Made by a program: the position numbers and the translations under genes. This document shows positions 31,234-39,571 of a stretch of DNA of 64,000 nucleotides, piece after piece; within the stretch, counting starts at the first letter, position 1; each line of letters starts with the position of its first letter. This DNA comes from Paenibacillus sp. PastM-3 (GTDB lineage: Bacteria > Bacillota > Bacilli > Paenibacillales > Paenibacillaceae). The stretch is taken from contig NZ_JARXXP010000002.1 in NCBI RefSeq assembly GCF_029893965.1, positions 1 through 64,000 on the forward strand, read 5' to 3'. The notes beneath the pieces were generated by a model that worked only from the letters and a program-made list of their open reading frames with translations, was not told the origin of the DNA and ran no database searches.

Positions 31234-32525
31234 TTCAATCCTCCAAATTTCCACATAGAGATGTATTTCAACCTCCGTTGAATGATATCACCGACAGCTT
31301 GTGGTGAATAATATTTCTTTATATGTTCTTCACCATTAGACGAAATTTGTTTATAAAAGTTCTTATCGTCAAAAAGTGTACGCATATATGTGCTTGCATG
31401 CTCCACATCTGGCTCTGCCCAATATTGATATTCCTTATATGGTCCATGATTCTCGTTAAGTTTTACCAACGAATAATTAACCAGACAAGAAGTATTAAAG
31501 TCCATAAAATCAATATTGGATGACCAGTTTGTCCCTATCACCGGCTTTCCTAAATACATAGCTTCTGCAAGTCCAAGTCCAAAACCCTCACTTCGATGAA
31601 GAGATACATAACTGTCTATAACAGATAATAATGCATTCGTATCATTTCTCGATAAGGTTTTATCCACCAGATAGATATTGGTATATGTACCAATGAGCTG
31701 ATGCAATTCATCCAGCTCTTTCGATCCTTGTCCAGCACTGTTAACCTTTATAACTAAACCTACAGATTTATCCTCTGGTTTAAAGGCCAGCTGAAACGCT
31801 ATTATCGAAGCCTGAGGATTTTTCCTGGCCTGATAACTTTTCAAATCATACATACTCAAAAACAGAAAAGCATCTTCCGGCAAATTAAAATAGCTCCGGT
31901 CCCTTTGATCTGAAATTGAAACCTTAATACTATGCGGTATTTTCACAACAGGAACAGGGCTTTTTTGGGCGATTGAATCCACAACAAAAGTTGATGGTGC
32001 CCAGATTTCATCCACCAAATTAAAGCTTTCTTGCCATTCATCAGGAAAATCGGGAAGCTCCCAGTGCCAGAAACCAATGTTATAGCGATCCTTAAATATC
32101 GAATTTCCATAATGTGCGTATACTTCAATCATCTGTTCGGCATTTATATGAAATATATTCAAGTTAAACTGTGGCTCGTTTATTTCTTTATGAATCCAGG
32201 AATCATCATTCATACTTGCTGAATTAGTCCCAATAAAATTAATAATTCCAAACGGTATATCAACAGCTTCCATACTTTTAGCAGCAATTCTGCAGGACTC
32301 ACCAATACCCATTTCTGCCCTTGAGTAACCCACTAAATTTACACCGGACAATTCTCCTGTGATACAAGATGTCTTATCATTCTTGTCAATAGGAAATGCC
32401 ACTTTTAATAACTTCTGTTTAATACGCTGTCTAGTCTCAAAAGGAAACATGCGGATTGCAACCGGTTTAAACTTAACTGCTGATTTATACAATTTTTTAA
32501 AGAGAAAAGATTTAGCACTACTCAT
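31230..32525 (-). CDS. Family 4 glycosyltransferase, first gene of the glycan operon
   Basis: 431 residues, GT-B fold. NLVGYSRAEMGIGESCR near residue 65 is the motif of the WbdA/WbpZ/WsaC-like group of mannosyl- and rhamnosyltransferases. The C-terminal half has LFLSMYDLKSYQARKNPQASIIAF, LVIKVNSAGQ, and the donor site SLHRSEGFGLGLAEAMYLGKPVIGTNW (E-x7-E). It probably extends the D-rhamnan or mannan part of the chain. It is the promoter-proximal gene; its start lies about 150 bases from the divergent O-ligase gene. Confidence 0.85.
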   Translation of the reverse strand: MSSAKSFLFKKLYKSAVKFKPVAIRMFPFETRQRIKQKLLKVAFPIDKNDKTSCITGELSGVNLVGYSRAEMGIGESCRIAAKSMEAVDIPFGIINFIGTNSASMNDDSWIHKEINEPQFNLNIFHINAEQMIEVYAHYGNSIFKDRYNIGFWHWELPDFPDEWQESFNLVDEIWAPSTFVVDSIAQKSPVPVVKIPHSIKVSISDQRDRSYFNLPEDAFLFLSMYDLKSYQARKNPQASIIAFQLAFKPEDKSVGLVIKVNSAGQGSKELDELHQLIGTYTNIYLVDKTLSRNDTNALLSVIDSYVSLHRSEGFGLGLAEAMYLGKPVIGTNWSSNIDFMDFNTSCLVNYSLVKLNENHGPYKEYQYWAEPDVEHASTYMRTLFDDKNFYKQISSNGEEHIKKYYSPQAVGDIIQRRLKYISMWKFGGLK

Positions 32526-32676
32526 ATCCTATTTCCAAACTTTCATTGAAATCCATTTATAAAGCCCCCATAATGTTTCTAAGTAAAGTAAATCATTTAC
32601 ATAACTGAATAAAGTGGCCCTAGTATAAACCATATGCTAAAATATTGTCGTACCTACAGGAAAAGGAGATTATAAC

Positions 32677-35133
32677 GTGTCGAAACCAGTATACGGTAAA
32701 AATGCAGCTCAGTCGAGAAATGTTGAAAAGATATCCAGCCCGGTGTGGGCGTTGGCTGTAGCTTTAATTTTGTTCTTGATCTGGACCCCGTTCCAGGTCG
32801 GCTTGTTTAACGGACAGCAGCTGGACTTTGAAAAACCAATCTACATAGCTTCCCTGCTTAGCAGTTTGCTGCTGCTGCTCTGGATGGGAGTGTACTTTAC
32901 AAAGTTCAAGCTTGAGGATCAGCGCGACTTAATTGTAGTAGCAGCTCTCCTGCTTCCTATAACGTATGCGTTGTCGCTCTTTGGCGCTGCTTCGCATTAT
33001 ATGGCGATGAATCTGCTGCTCATACAGAGCATGTACATCGCAATATTCATTATAGCGTTATATTTACTCAAGCAAAAGCAACTAAATGTTGTCATACAGA
33101 ATGCGGTTCTTGCCATTTCCTATTTTATTGTGATATTTGGACTGATTAACTGGCTGGGCGGCGCGAAATTTGCCGGGAGCCTGGTCGGATGGTTCTCTAA
33201 TACCGTACGCGGTGGTAAATATTTGGATGCTGTAATGACCGACTCTAACGGTCTGCGCCTGACCTCTGTTTTCCAATATGCGAATACTTATGCGGCTTTT
33301 CTGATGGCTTTTCTGTTTGTCGCAGTGTTCGCCCTTATCCGCTCTAAAAAGTGGTACGGGACACTGACTCACGGTTTTATGCTGGTACCGATCATTGTTT
33401 CCCTGCTGCTGACTTTGTCCCGCGGCGGACTTGTTATGCTGCCGGTTGTATTCATCCTGCTGCTGATCCTGCTCAAACCGGCTCAGCAGATCCTCTGGAT
33501 TATTCATCTGGCCATTGCCGGTATCGCCGCACTGGCGGTAACCAACCCGCTGACCACTCTGGGAACGGAGCTGAATACGGCTTTCACTTCCGGAGCTGCC
33601 CTCAAAGGCTGGGCTTACCTGATTGTCGCTTCTCTCGTAGTAGCGGCACTCGGATGGGTTATACAACGTTATGTAGCACCTTGGCTGGAGCACAAGCTCG
33701 GCGCTTGGGGTTCGCGTAAAGGAACCGGTCTCTGGCTTCCGCTAGGCTCACTCGTTCTCGTGGGAATTGTCGCTTTCCTGTTAATAGGGACAAGCGTACG
33801 CAGCATTCTGCCTGCGAACATTGAAACCCGGCTGGAGAACATTAACTTTAAGCAGCACAGTGTACTGGAACGGTTCACTTTTTATAAGGATGCTATGAAG
33901 GTTGTTAAAGACTATCCCATCATTGGAGCCGGCGGCGGCGGTTGGGCATCCCTTTATGAGCAGTATCAGAATAACCCTTATACCAGCCGCCAGGCCCATA
34001 ACTTCTTTCTGCAGTATCTGATTGAAGTCGGGATTATCGGTTTCATCGTGTTTATAGGTTTTATCGGCTATGTTTTCTACAAATTTATCCGCGGCTATCT
34101 AAAGCGCGACAAGGATGACTTTACTAATGGTTACTTCTTCTACATTATTGCACTGTCCATTCTGGTTCACAGCTTACTGGACTTCAATTTAAGTTATGCA
34201 TTCATGGGCATTCTGGTCTTCCTGAGTCTGGCTGGCATGGGAGTTTCAATGGACAATAAGGTACTGCGCAGCAACTGGAACAAGGCCGGGCTCCGGATTG
34301 GTTATTTGGCGGCATTAGCCGTAGGGACTGTCTTTCTTCTCTTCCTTTCTATTAACTATCTGAGTTCCAGCACTTCAGCAATGAAAGCAAAGAATCTTGT
34401 CGGTGTCAGTCAGTCCTATGAAGAGATCAAAGCACCGCTGGTAAAGGCACTGGACAAACGGCCGTACCATCCTGAATCGGTAATTTACCTTTCCTCTATG
34501 GATCAGCAGGTCTTTAACCAGACCCAGGATACTCAATTTCTTGATGAAGCTTACTCATATGTAAATCGTGCGCTTGAAGATGAGCCTTACAATAAGGATA
34601 TGCTGAAGCAGCTTGCCAGTATCTACGAGCTGAAAGGGCAAGGCGATCTCGCTTTTACTGTATACCGGGATAATGCTTATAAGTTCTACTGGGATATTGA
34701 CTGGTACGATGCTATTATTGGCCGTTCGGCCTCCTTGGGCTACACAGCTCATGAACAGAAGGATGATGCCAAGAAGCAAGAATATATTACTGCCGGTCTC
34801 GAGGCCTATAAGCATGTGGTTGATGGAGTAGAGCATTTAAAGACACTGCCGCCTGAACAGCTTCAGGGGCGTCCTTTCTCCGTTACACCTAGCATCGCAC
34901 TGAATGCCGGAAAGCTGCAGCTGATGTCCGGGGATGATGAGCTTGCGGCTGCAACTCTCAAATTAGGTCTTAGCGAAGATTACGCAGATACTACTAACCG
35001 CGAAATCGCCCGTTGGTACCTGGCTGCGCTGAAACGCAGCGGCGGACAAGATCAGGCCGTATATGACTTGCTGATTGCTGCTGATGCAGCGGAAGCAGCG
35101 GCAATTGATTCGATCGCTGCAATGCAGTTCTAA
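32677..35133 (+). CDS. O-antigen-ligase-like membrane protein with TPR-like C-terminus (candidate O-oligosaccharyltransferase, WsfB/WsaB type)
   Basis: 818 residues. About 12-14 helices cover residues 22-560, with the Wzy_C/WaaL region in the second half: LLTLSRGGLVMLPV, then the large outer loop (about 385-440) ending in RQAHNFFLQYLIEVGIIGFIV, whose Arg and His are the usual conserved residues. Residues 580-815 are soluble helical repeats (ALDKRPYHPESVIYLSSM, ALEDEPYNKDMLKQLASIYEL) resembling TPRs. Such proteins join lipid-linked glycans to an acceptor; P. alvei WsfB has the same layout and transfers the S-layer glycan to protein. It is divergent from the glycan operon. The start is GTG after AAAAGGAG. 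Confidence 0.82.
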   Translation: MSKPVYGKNAAQSRNVEKISSPVWALAVALILFLIWTPFQVGLFNGQQLDFEKPIYIASLLSSLLLLLWMGVYFTKFKLEDQRDLIVVAALLLPITYALSLFGAASHYMAMNLLLIQSMYIAIFIIALYLLKQKQLNVVIQNAVLAISYFIVIFGLINWLGGAKFAGSLVGWFSNTVRGGKYLDAVMTDSNGLRLTSVFQYANTYAAFLMAFLFVAVFALIRSKKWYGTLTHGFMLVPIIVSLLLTLSRGGLVMLPVVFILLLILLKPAQQILWIIHLAIAGIAALAVTNPLTTLGTELNTAFTSGAALKGWAYLIVASLVVAALGWVIQRYVAPWLEHKLGAWGSRKGTGLWLPLGSLVLVGIVAFLLIGTSVRSILPANIETRLENINFKQHSVLERFTFYKDAMKVVKDYPIIGAGGGGWASLYEQYQNNPYTSRQAHNFFLQYLIEVGIIGFIVFIGFIGYVFYKFIRGYLKRDKDDFTNGYFFYIIALSILVHSLLDFNLSYAFMGILVFLSLAGMGVSMDNKVLRSNWNKAGLRIGYLAALAVGTVFLLFLSINYLSSSTSAMKAKNLVGVSQSYEEIKAPLVKALDKRPYHPESVIYLSSMDQQVFNQTQDTQFLDEAYSYVNRALEDEPYNKDMLKQLASIYELKGQGDLAFTVYRDNAYKFYWDIDWYDAIIGRSASLGYTAHEQKDDAKKQEYITAGLEAYKHVVDGVEHLKTLPPEQLQGRPFSVTPSIALNAGKLQLMSGDDELAAATLKLGLSEDYADTTNREIARWYLAALKRSGGQDQAVYDLLIAADAAEAAAIDSIAAMQF

Positions 35134-35145
35134 TACGGATACACA

Positions 35146-35190
35146 CAAAAAAGGGACAAGGCTGATAATACAGCTTGTCCCTTTTTTGTG
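35146..35190. terminator. Bidirectional terminator between the O-ligase-like gene and galU
   Basis: Inverted repeat AAAAAAGGGACAAGCTG-like arms (CAAAAAAGGGACAAG with CTTGTCCCTTTTTTG) around a short loop, giving a T run on each strand. The two genes converge on it. Confidence 0.85.
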
Positions 35191-35215
35191 TAACCTGTAT
35201 TTATAAATGATTGTA

Positions 35216-36115
35216 TTATTTCTTTACAGAATTAGCAGCCTTAGCCGCCTCACTATCAATAATCTCTTTGAGATAGTCCAGCAAACCATCCTTAAGCTCC
35301 TCATGCTGCAGCGCATAATGAATAGTTGTCTGGATAAAACCCATCTTCTCACCGACGTCATGCCGTCTGCCTTCGAAGTCATAGGCAATAATCCGCTCCA
35401 CGTCACTCAAGCGTGCAATCGCATCTGTAAGCTGGATTTCGCCGCCTACGCCGACCTGCTGTTCGCCCAGCATATCAAAAATGCGCGGAGTCAGGATATA
35501 ACGTCCCAGGATTGCCAGATTGGACGGCGCGTCTTCACGCTTAGGCTTTTCAACCAGCCGGTTAGCTTTGTAGACACGGTCTGCCAGCTGAGTGCCGTCT
35601 ACAAGACCGTAACGGGATACTTCTTCCCACGGTACAGGCTGCACCCCGACAATGGAAGACTTATATTCTTCGTAGACTTCGATCATCTGCTTCAAACACG
35701 GTTTATCCGCTTCGACGATATCGTCACCGAGCAACACGGCAAACGGTTCGTTGCCGATGAACTTGCGGGCGCACCAGATCGCGTGTCCGAGGCCACGCGG
35801 CTCTTTTTGACGGATGTAATGGATGTCAGCCATCTCCGAAGACTTGCGTACAGACTCCAGCAGCTCCCACTTCTGCTTCTCCGCCAGGTTAAACTCCAGC
35901 TCAAACGAATTGTCAAAATGGTCTTCAATTGCCCGCTTGCCCTTGCCCGTTACAATGATGATATCCTCAATCCCGGAAGCAACGGCTTCTTCGACAATAT
36001 ATTGGATCGTCGGCTTATCTACAATCGGCAGCATTTCTTTGGGCATTGCTTTGGTTGCAGGCAAGAAGCGGGTACCCAGACCAGCTGCGGGAATAATCGC
36101 TTTACGGATTTTCAT
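35216..36115 (-). CDS. galU: UTP-glucose-1-phosphate uridylyltransferase GalU
   Basis: 299 residues. The GalU signature [21 protein letters not shown] is complete, followed by VVEKPK-like [20 protein letters not shown] and [13 protein letters not shown]. It makes UDP-glucose from UTP and glucose-1-phosphate, for glycolipid anchors, teichoic acid glycosylation and, after epimerisation, possible UDP-Gal for the first sugar of the nearby glycan (inference). GAAGGAG precedes the ATG. It is a single gene ending at the shared terminator. Confidence 0.94.
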   Translation of the reverse strand: MKIRKAIIPAAGLGTRFLPATKAMPKEMLPIVDKPTIQYIVEEAVASGIEDIIIVTGKGKRAIEDHFDNSFELEFNLAEKQKWELLESVRKSSEMADIHYIRQKEPRGLGHAIWCARKFIGNEPFAVLLGDDIVEADKPCLKQMIEVYEEYKSSIVGVQPVPWEEVSRYGLVDGTQLADRVYKANRLVEKPKREDAPSNLAILGRYILTPRIFDMLGEQQVGVGGEIQLTDAIARLSDVERIIAYDFEGRRHDVGEKMGFIQTTIHYALQHEELKDGLLDYLKEIIDSEAAKAANSVKK

Positions 36116-36252
36116 GACATAGCTCCTTCTGTTTCAGTTCTTTAGCGCCGCTACAATTCTCGTGAAGCTGGCATAATAAATTTCATTATAGCAGTTCACG
36201 GAGGTTTTTGGCAGTTATATTGTTATATGCTAGGAATTAAGGCGGTTTATAC

Positions 36253-36313
36253 AAAAAGAGCCAGGAGGCGCTCAAGTTCTGGCATAGCTGCCCTTGAGCG
36301 GTCCTGGCTCTAT
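36253..36313 (-). terminator. Strong intrinsic terminator after the U32 family gene
   Basis: On the minus strand an almost perfect 20-base stem (AGAGCCAGGA.CGCTCAAG with CTTGAGCG..TCCTGGCTCT) and a TTTTTG tail, just 14 bases after the U32 stop codon. Confidence 0.9.
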
Positions 36314-36326
36314 ATAATAATTAGAC

Positions 36327-38846
36327 TTACTTGGCGTTAACCAGCTGTCCGCGTGTTACACCAAGCTGATTAGTCGCCTTAAGGCTCTTCCAGACCTGGG
36401 TACCGGAGATTTCACCGCGCAGGGCACGTGTGTAAAGGCTGATGACCTCTGCCACCTGTTCCGGCGTTTCTTCCAGGAACTCCACCCGGAAGGAGGATAC
36501 ACCCAGGTCACGGAAATTATTCAGATATTCTGCACCGGACTGCTCCACTGCATTATATACCGTGTTGCGGCAGCCTTCGTCCACACGGACAGGATGGGAC
36601 ATGCCGATCCGGTCCTGCAGAGAAGCGCGCTGCTCTTCGCAAGGGCGGCCGCAGTTCGTGTAGTTTGTGCCTTCACTCATAAAGGTACAGTATACACAAT
36701 GCTCGGTGTGGAACATCGGCAGATGCTGATGAATCACGACCTCCATACGCGAGGTATCACTGCGTCCAAGCAGGTCGACCATCTGCTGAATGTTCAGGTC
36801 ATAGGAAGGTGTTACTGTATCCAGACCGGCTTCGAGGAACAGGTCAACCGCTTTGTGGTTGGCGATGTTCAGCGAGAAGTCACCGATTAGGCGAGGATGC
36901 TGTGCATCCGGGTGCTCCATCCGGTGCTTGAGATAGTAGTACAACGCGCCTGTATTGCGTACCAGCACGGCATCCGGCTGCAGCCGCAGGATATTGGCGT
37001 GGTAGCCGTTCTCGCCCGGCATATGGATGCGCGGCGTGGCCAGCGCGATGCTGGCTCCCGCAGCCCGTACAGCGTCTACCGCTGCCGGGAACTGCTTGAT
37101 GAACTCGAAGTCGGCGTAGATGTTCTTTACGCCGGCTTCGAGCGCAGCCTGCACCTGCGGCAGGCTGCGGCACAGCGCGGTAAGCTCCGCTTCACCGCGC
37201 GGAGCGGCGTCGCCCCTGCGGGCAGCGTCGCCGTAAACCTCTACCGCCCGTTTCACGTAGACGGGCGGCTTCGGGCGCTCGCCGGCAAGCAGCTCCACCG
37301 CCTGGCGGCGGATGCTGTTCAGCTCGCGCATAGGCACGATCACGTCGCCTTCCAGATGCGACCGAAGCGCCTCAAGCTGGAACACGGTCCCGCCAAGGCG
37401 GCCGAATTGTTCTTCCAGCAGGGCGGTGTCCATCGGGCGCTTCTGCGCGGGCTCCAGCAGCAGCTCCGAATCCACGCGGACCGTAACGTTCTTCTGAACG
37501 TCGGTCCACCAGGTGGCCAGCGGCTCGCCTGCGCGGCCCTCGACCTTCACATGTACCGGGAAGACGCGGTACGGCTTCTCGGTTTCATAGGACTGGCGCA
37601 GCGATTTGTCGAGCGCCGGATCATTCGTCTTCCAGATGCGGTCACCGACATGCAGTCTGCGCAGATCCACATCGTTACGGCCGGGCACGATATCGACGAT
37701 CCAGCCTTCACCGGCTTCGCCCTCAAGCTTCACGCCTTTGCGGCGCAGGTCATAGACGCGTCCGCCTTCTTCCTTCTTGGTCGGATCGCCGGCGTCAAAT
37801 ACAATGCCGTCTCCGCGTTTGAGCGGAGCATGGATGCGGCAGACTACGCCATCGCGCAGAATCTGCTCGACTGTGCCCATGTACACGCCGCGGCTTTTTG
37901 GAAAAGTCCCGTCCACCAGCTTCTTATTATTCGTTCCTTCGAGGAACCCGTGCGTAAAGCCGCGGGAAAAGCTCTGCTGCAGCTCCCGCATATCCTCCTT
38001 GGAAGTCGGCGACCAGTTGCCTTCAAAATACCGGTCGATCGCCTTGCGGTATTTACTGACTACGTTCGCCACATATTCCGGGGTCTTGAGCCGGCCTTCG
38101 ATTTTGAAGGAGGTTACGCCCGCCTCAATCAGCTCAGGCATCAAATCGATCGCCGCCAGATCCTTGGGAGACAGCAGATAGGTCACATCACCCATCGGCT
38201 GAACAACGCCATCCACCATCAGATCATATGGCAGACGACAAGCCTGGGCACATTCACCACGGTTCGCAGACCGGCCGCCCCACATTTCTGAGGTCAGGCA
38301 CTGACCCGAATAGGAGACGCACAGCGCACCGTGCACGAATACTTCCATCGGCAGGCGGGCTTGATCCCCGATGGTCTTGATCTGCTTCAGGTTATTTTCA
38401 CGTCCAAGCACCACACGTTCCATACCCCAAGGCTTTGTAAATTCTACCGCTTCCGGGGAAGTGATCGTCATTTGTGTAGAACCATGAATCGGGAAGTCCG
38501 GAGAAATCTCGCGGATCATCCGCACCAGCCCCAAATCCTGCACAATTACTGCATCCACACCTGCATCAATACAAGCGTCGATCAGTTCCTTGGCATCCGC
38601 CAGCTCATTTTCAAACACCAGTATATTAAACGTCAAAAAGCCCTTCACTCCATAGCTATGAAGAAACGCCATAATCTCCGGCAGCTCGTCCATGCGGAAG
38701 TTGTTGGCTCTCGCCCGTGCATTAAACTTCTCTACGCCAAAAAAGACCGCATCCGCACCGTTCGCCACTGCTGCACGCATACAATCCCAGTCACCGGCCG
38801 GAGCCAGCAGCTCCACGTCTTCTCTGCGTATTCCTTGCTCGTTCAT
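36327..38846 (-). CDS. U32 family protein, RlhA/TrhP-like RNA hydroxylation factor
   Basis: 839 residues. The N-terminal 330 residues are a U32 TIM barrel (VELLAPAGDWDCMRAAV, GADAVFFGVEKFNARARA, GSTQMTI) with the four-Cys cluster C-x6-C-x15-C-x3-C in LCVSYSGQCL..SANRGECAQACRLPYDL. A middle domain resembles DUF3656 (about 385-500). A second barrel-like half (from about 565) ends with more cysteines, EHCVYCTF..TNCGRPCEEQ. E. coli RlhA (23S rRNA C2501 hydroxylation) and TrhP/TrhO-type proteins share the first part; they are now thought to hydroxylate RNA rather than cut proteins. The length is greater than E. coli RlhA because of the second half. The old label is 'peptidase U32'. Confidence 0.8.
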   Translation of the reverse strand: MNEQGIRREDVELLAPAGDWDCMRAAVANGADAVFFGVEKFNARARANNFRMDELPEIMAFLHSYGVKGFLTFNILVFENELADAKELIDACIDAGVDAVIVQDLGLVRMIREISPDFPIHGSTQMTITSPEAVEFTKPWGMERVVLGRENNLKQIKTIGDQARLPMEVFVHGALCVSYSGQCLTSEMWGGRSANRGECAQACRLPYDLMVDGVVQPMGDVTYLLSPKDLAAIDLMPELIEAGVTSFKIEGRLKTPEYVANVVSKYRKAIDRYFEGNWSPTSKEDMRELQQSFSRGFTHGFLEGTNNKKLVDGTFPKSRGVYMGTVEQILRDGVVCRIHAPLKRGDGIVFDAGDPTKKEEGGRVYDLRRKGVKLEGEAGEGWIVDIVPGRNDVDLRRLHVGDRIWKTNDPALDKSLRQSYETEKPYRVFPVHVKVEGRAGEPLATWWTDVQKNVTVRVDSELLLEPAQKRPMDTALLEEQFGRLGGTVFQLEALRSHLEGDVIVPMRELNSIRRQAVELLAGERPKPPVYVKRAVEVYGDAARRGDAAPRGEAELTALCRSLPQVQAALEAGVKNIYADFEFIKQFPAAVDAVRAAGASIALATPRIHMPGENGYHANILRLQPDAVLVRNTGALYYYLKHRMEHPDAQHPRLIGDFSLNIANHKAVDLFLEAGLDTVTPSYDLNIQQMVDLLGRSDTSRMEVVIHQHLPMFHTEHCVYCTFMSEGTNYTNCGRPCEEQRASLQDRIGMSHPVRVDEGCRNTVYNAVEQSGAEYLNNFRDLGVSSFRVEFLEETPEQVAEVISLYTRALRGEISGTQVWKSLKATNQLGVTRGQLVNAK

Positions 38847-38986
38847 TTATATCCTCCCAAACCGCTGTTTTGCGGGTCATTTCCAAACCTTTAACTTATT
38901 AATTGTATCAAATATCACATCTGTTCGCCATCCGTTTACCAACATTTATCTTGGAAGAATCAGAGCTGATTCAAGCCGGAAATATT

Positions 38987-39031
38987 AAAAAGACACCTTT
39001 ATCCACGCCGGCAGCGTTAAAAGGAGTCTTA
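38987..39031 (-). terminator. Intrinsic terminator after the small membrane protein gene
   Basis: On the minus strand AAGAC.CCTTT pairs with AAAGG.GTCTT and is followed by TTTTTAAT. It lies 57 bases after the stop codon of the 39088-39297 gene, which supports that gene. Confidence 0.65.
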
Positions 39032-39087
39032 GGCTTTTGCAAAAGTTGAAGTTTGACCAAACACCATCGAGTGCTGTATTGCTAATC

Positions 39088-39297
39088 TCAACTCAGCCAG
39101 TTCATAATCATCGCATAATCCGAAACGACAAACACGAGCAGGCTGACTACACCAAAAGCGATCGCAAATTTATTCTTCTGGGGAGCGCGGAGCAGACGGA
39201 TGACACCAATAAGAATCAGAATGGTAAAGGCAATCATAAAGAGATCAAAGGTATGAAATTTAGACGGTTCTTGTACAGCAGCTTCTGCCAGCAGCAT
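39088..39297 (-). CDS. Small two-helix membrane protein, possibly DUF2759
   Basis: 69 residues. After a polar start (about 15 residues) there are two hydrophobic helices, roughly 18-36 and 47-64, joined by a basic loop RLLRAPQKNKFAIAFG, with DYAMIMNW after the second. The layout and the NKFAI..F..V motif recall the short DUF2759 proteins of Bacillales, but this is from memory and uncertain; function is unknown. Support for a real gene: GAGGAGGT lies 6 bases before the ATG, and a terminator follows. It stands alone between the U32 gene and uvrA. Confidence 0.7.
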   Translation of the reverse strand: MLLAEAAVQEPSKFHTFDLFMIAFTILILIGVIRLLRAPQKNKFAIAFGVVSLLVFVVSDYAMIMNWLS

Positions 39298-39571
39298 GGC
39301 ATTACCTCCTCAAAAGGGTTGACAAGCAGGTTCATCTAATCCATATCTACCCTTATGTTATCGCTACCAATTGCCCGGCGCAATAGAAAATCGCTAAAAA
39401 AGCTGTAATTGTTGTAAAAAATTATTATTCGGCGCTATTTTCCAGTGATAAATGTGATTTTCTTAATTGAACGCCACAAACGGATACCCGCCTGCAGCGT
39501 TCTGAGTTACAGCCTATCTTATCTCGCCGGTACAACGTAATTCATCTGCAAAAGAAAACCGCTGCTCCGCT
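39298..39571. other. Intergenic region between uvrA and the small membrane protein gene
   Basis: I see no gene here. It contains the ribosome site and presumably the promoter of the small membrane protein gene. At 39468-39502 GAACGC and GCGTTC form an inverted repeat about 22 bases apart without a T run, so it is a weak candidate at best for a uvrA terminator. Confidence 0.5.

Noticed and set aside
36897..38291. 464-codon open frame on the plus strand
   Set aside because: It lies wholly antisense to the U32 family gene, whose motifs are clear. Its translation is His/Arg/Leu-rich with no recognisable domain and no ribosome site.
39468..39502. Terminator after uvrA
   Set aside because: The GAACGC/GCGTTC arms are far apart and no T run follows on the minus strand.
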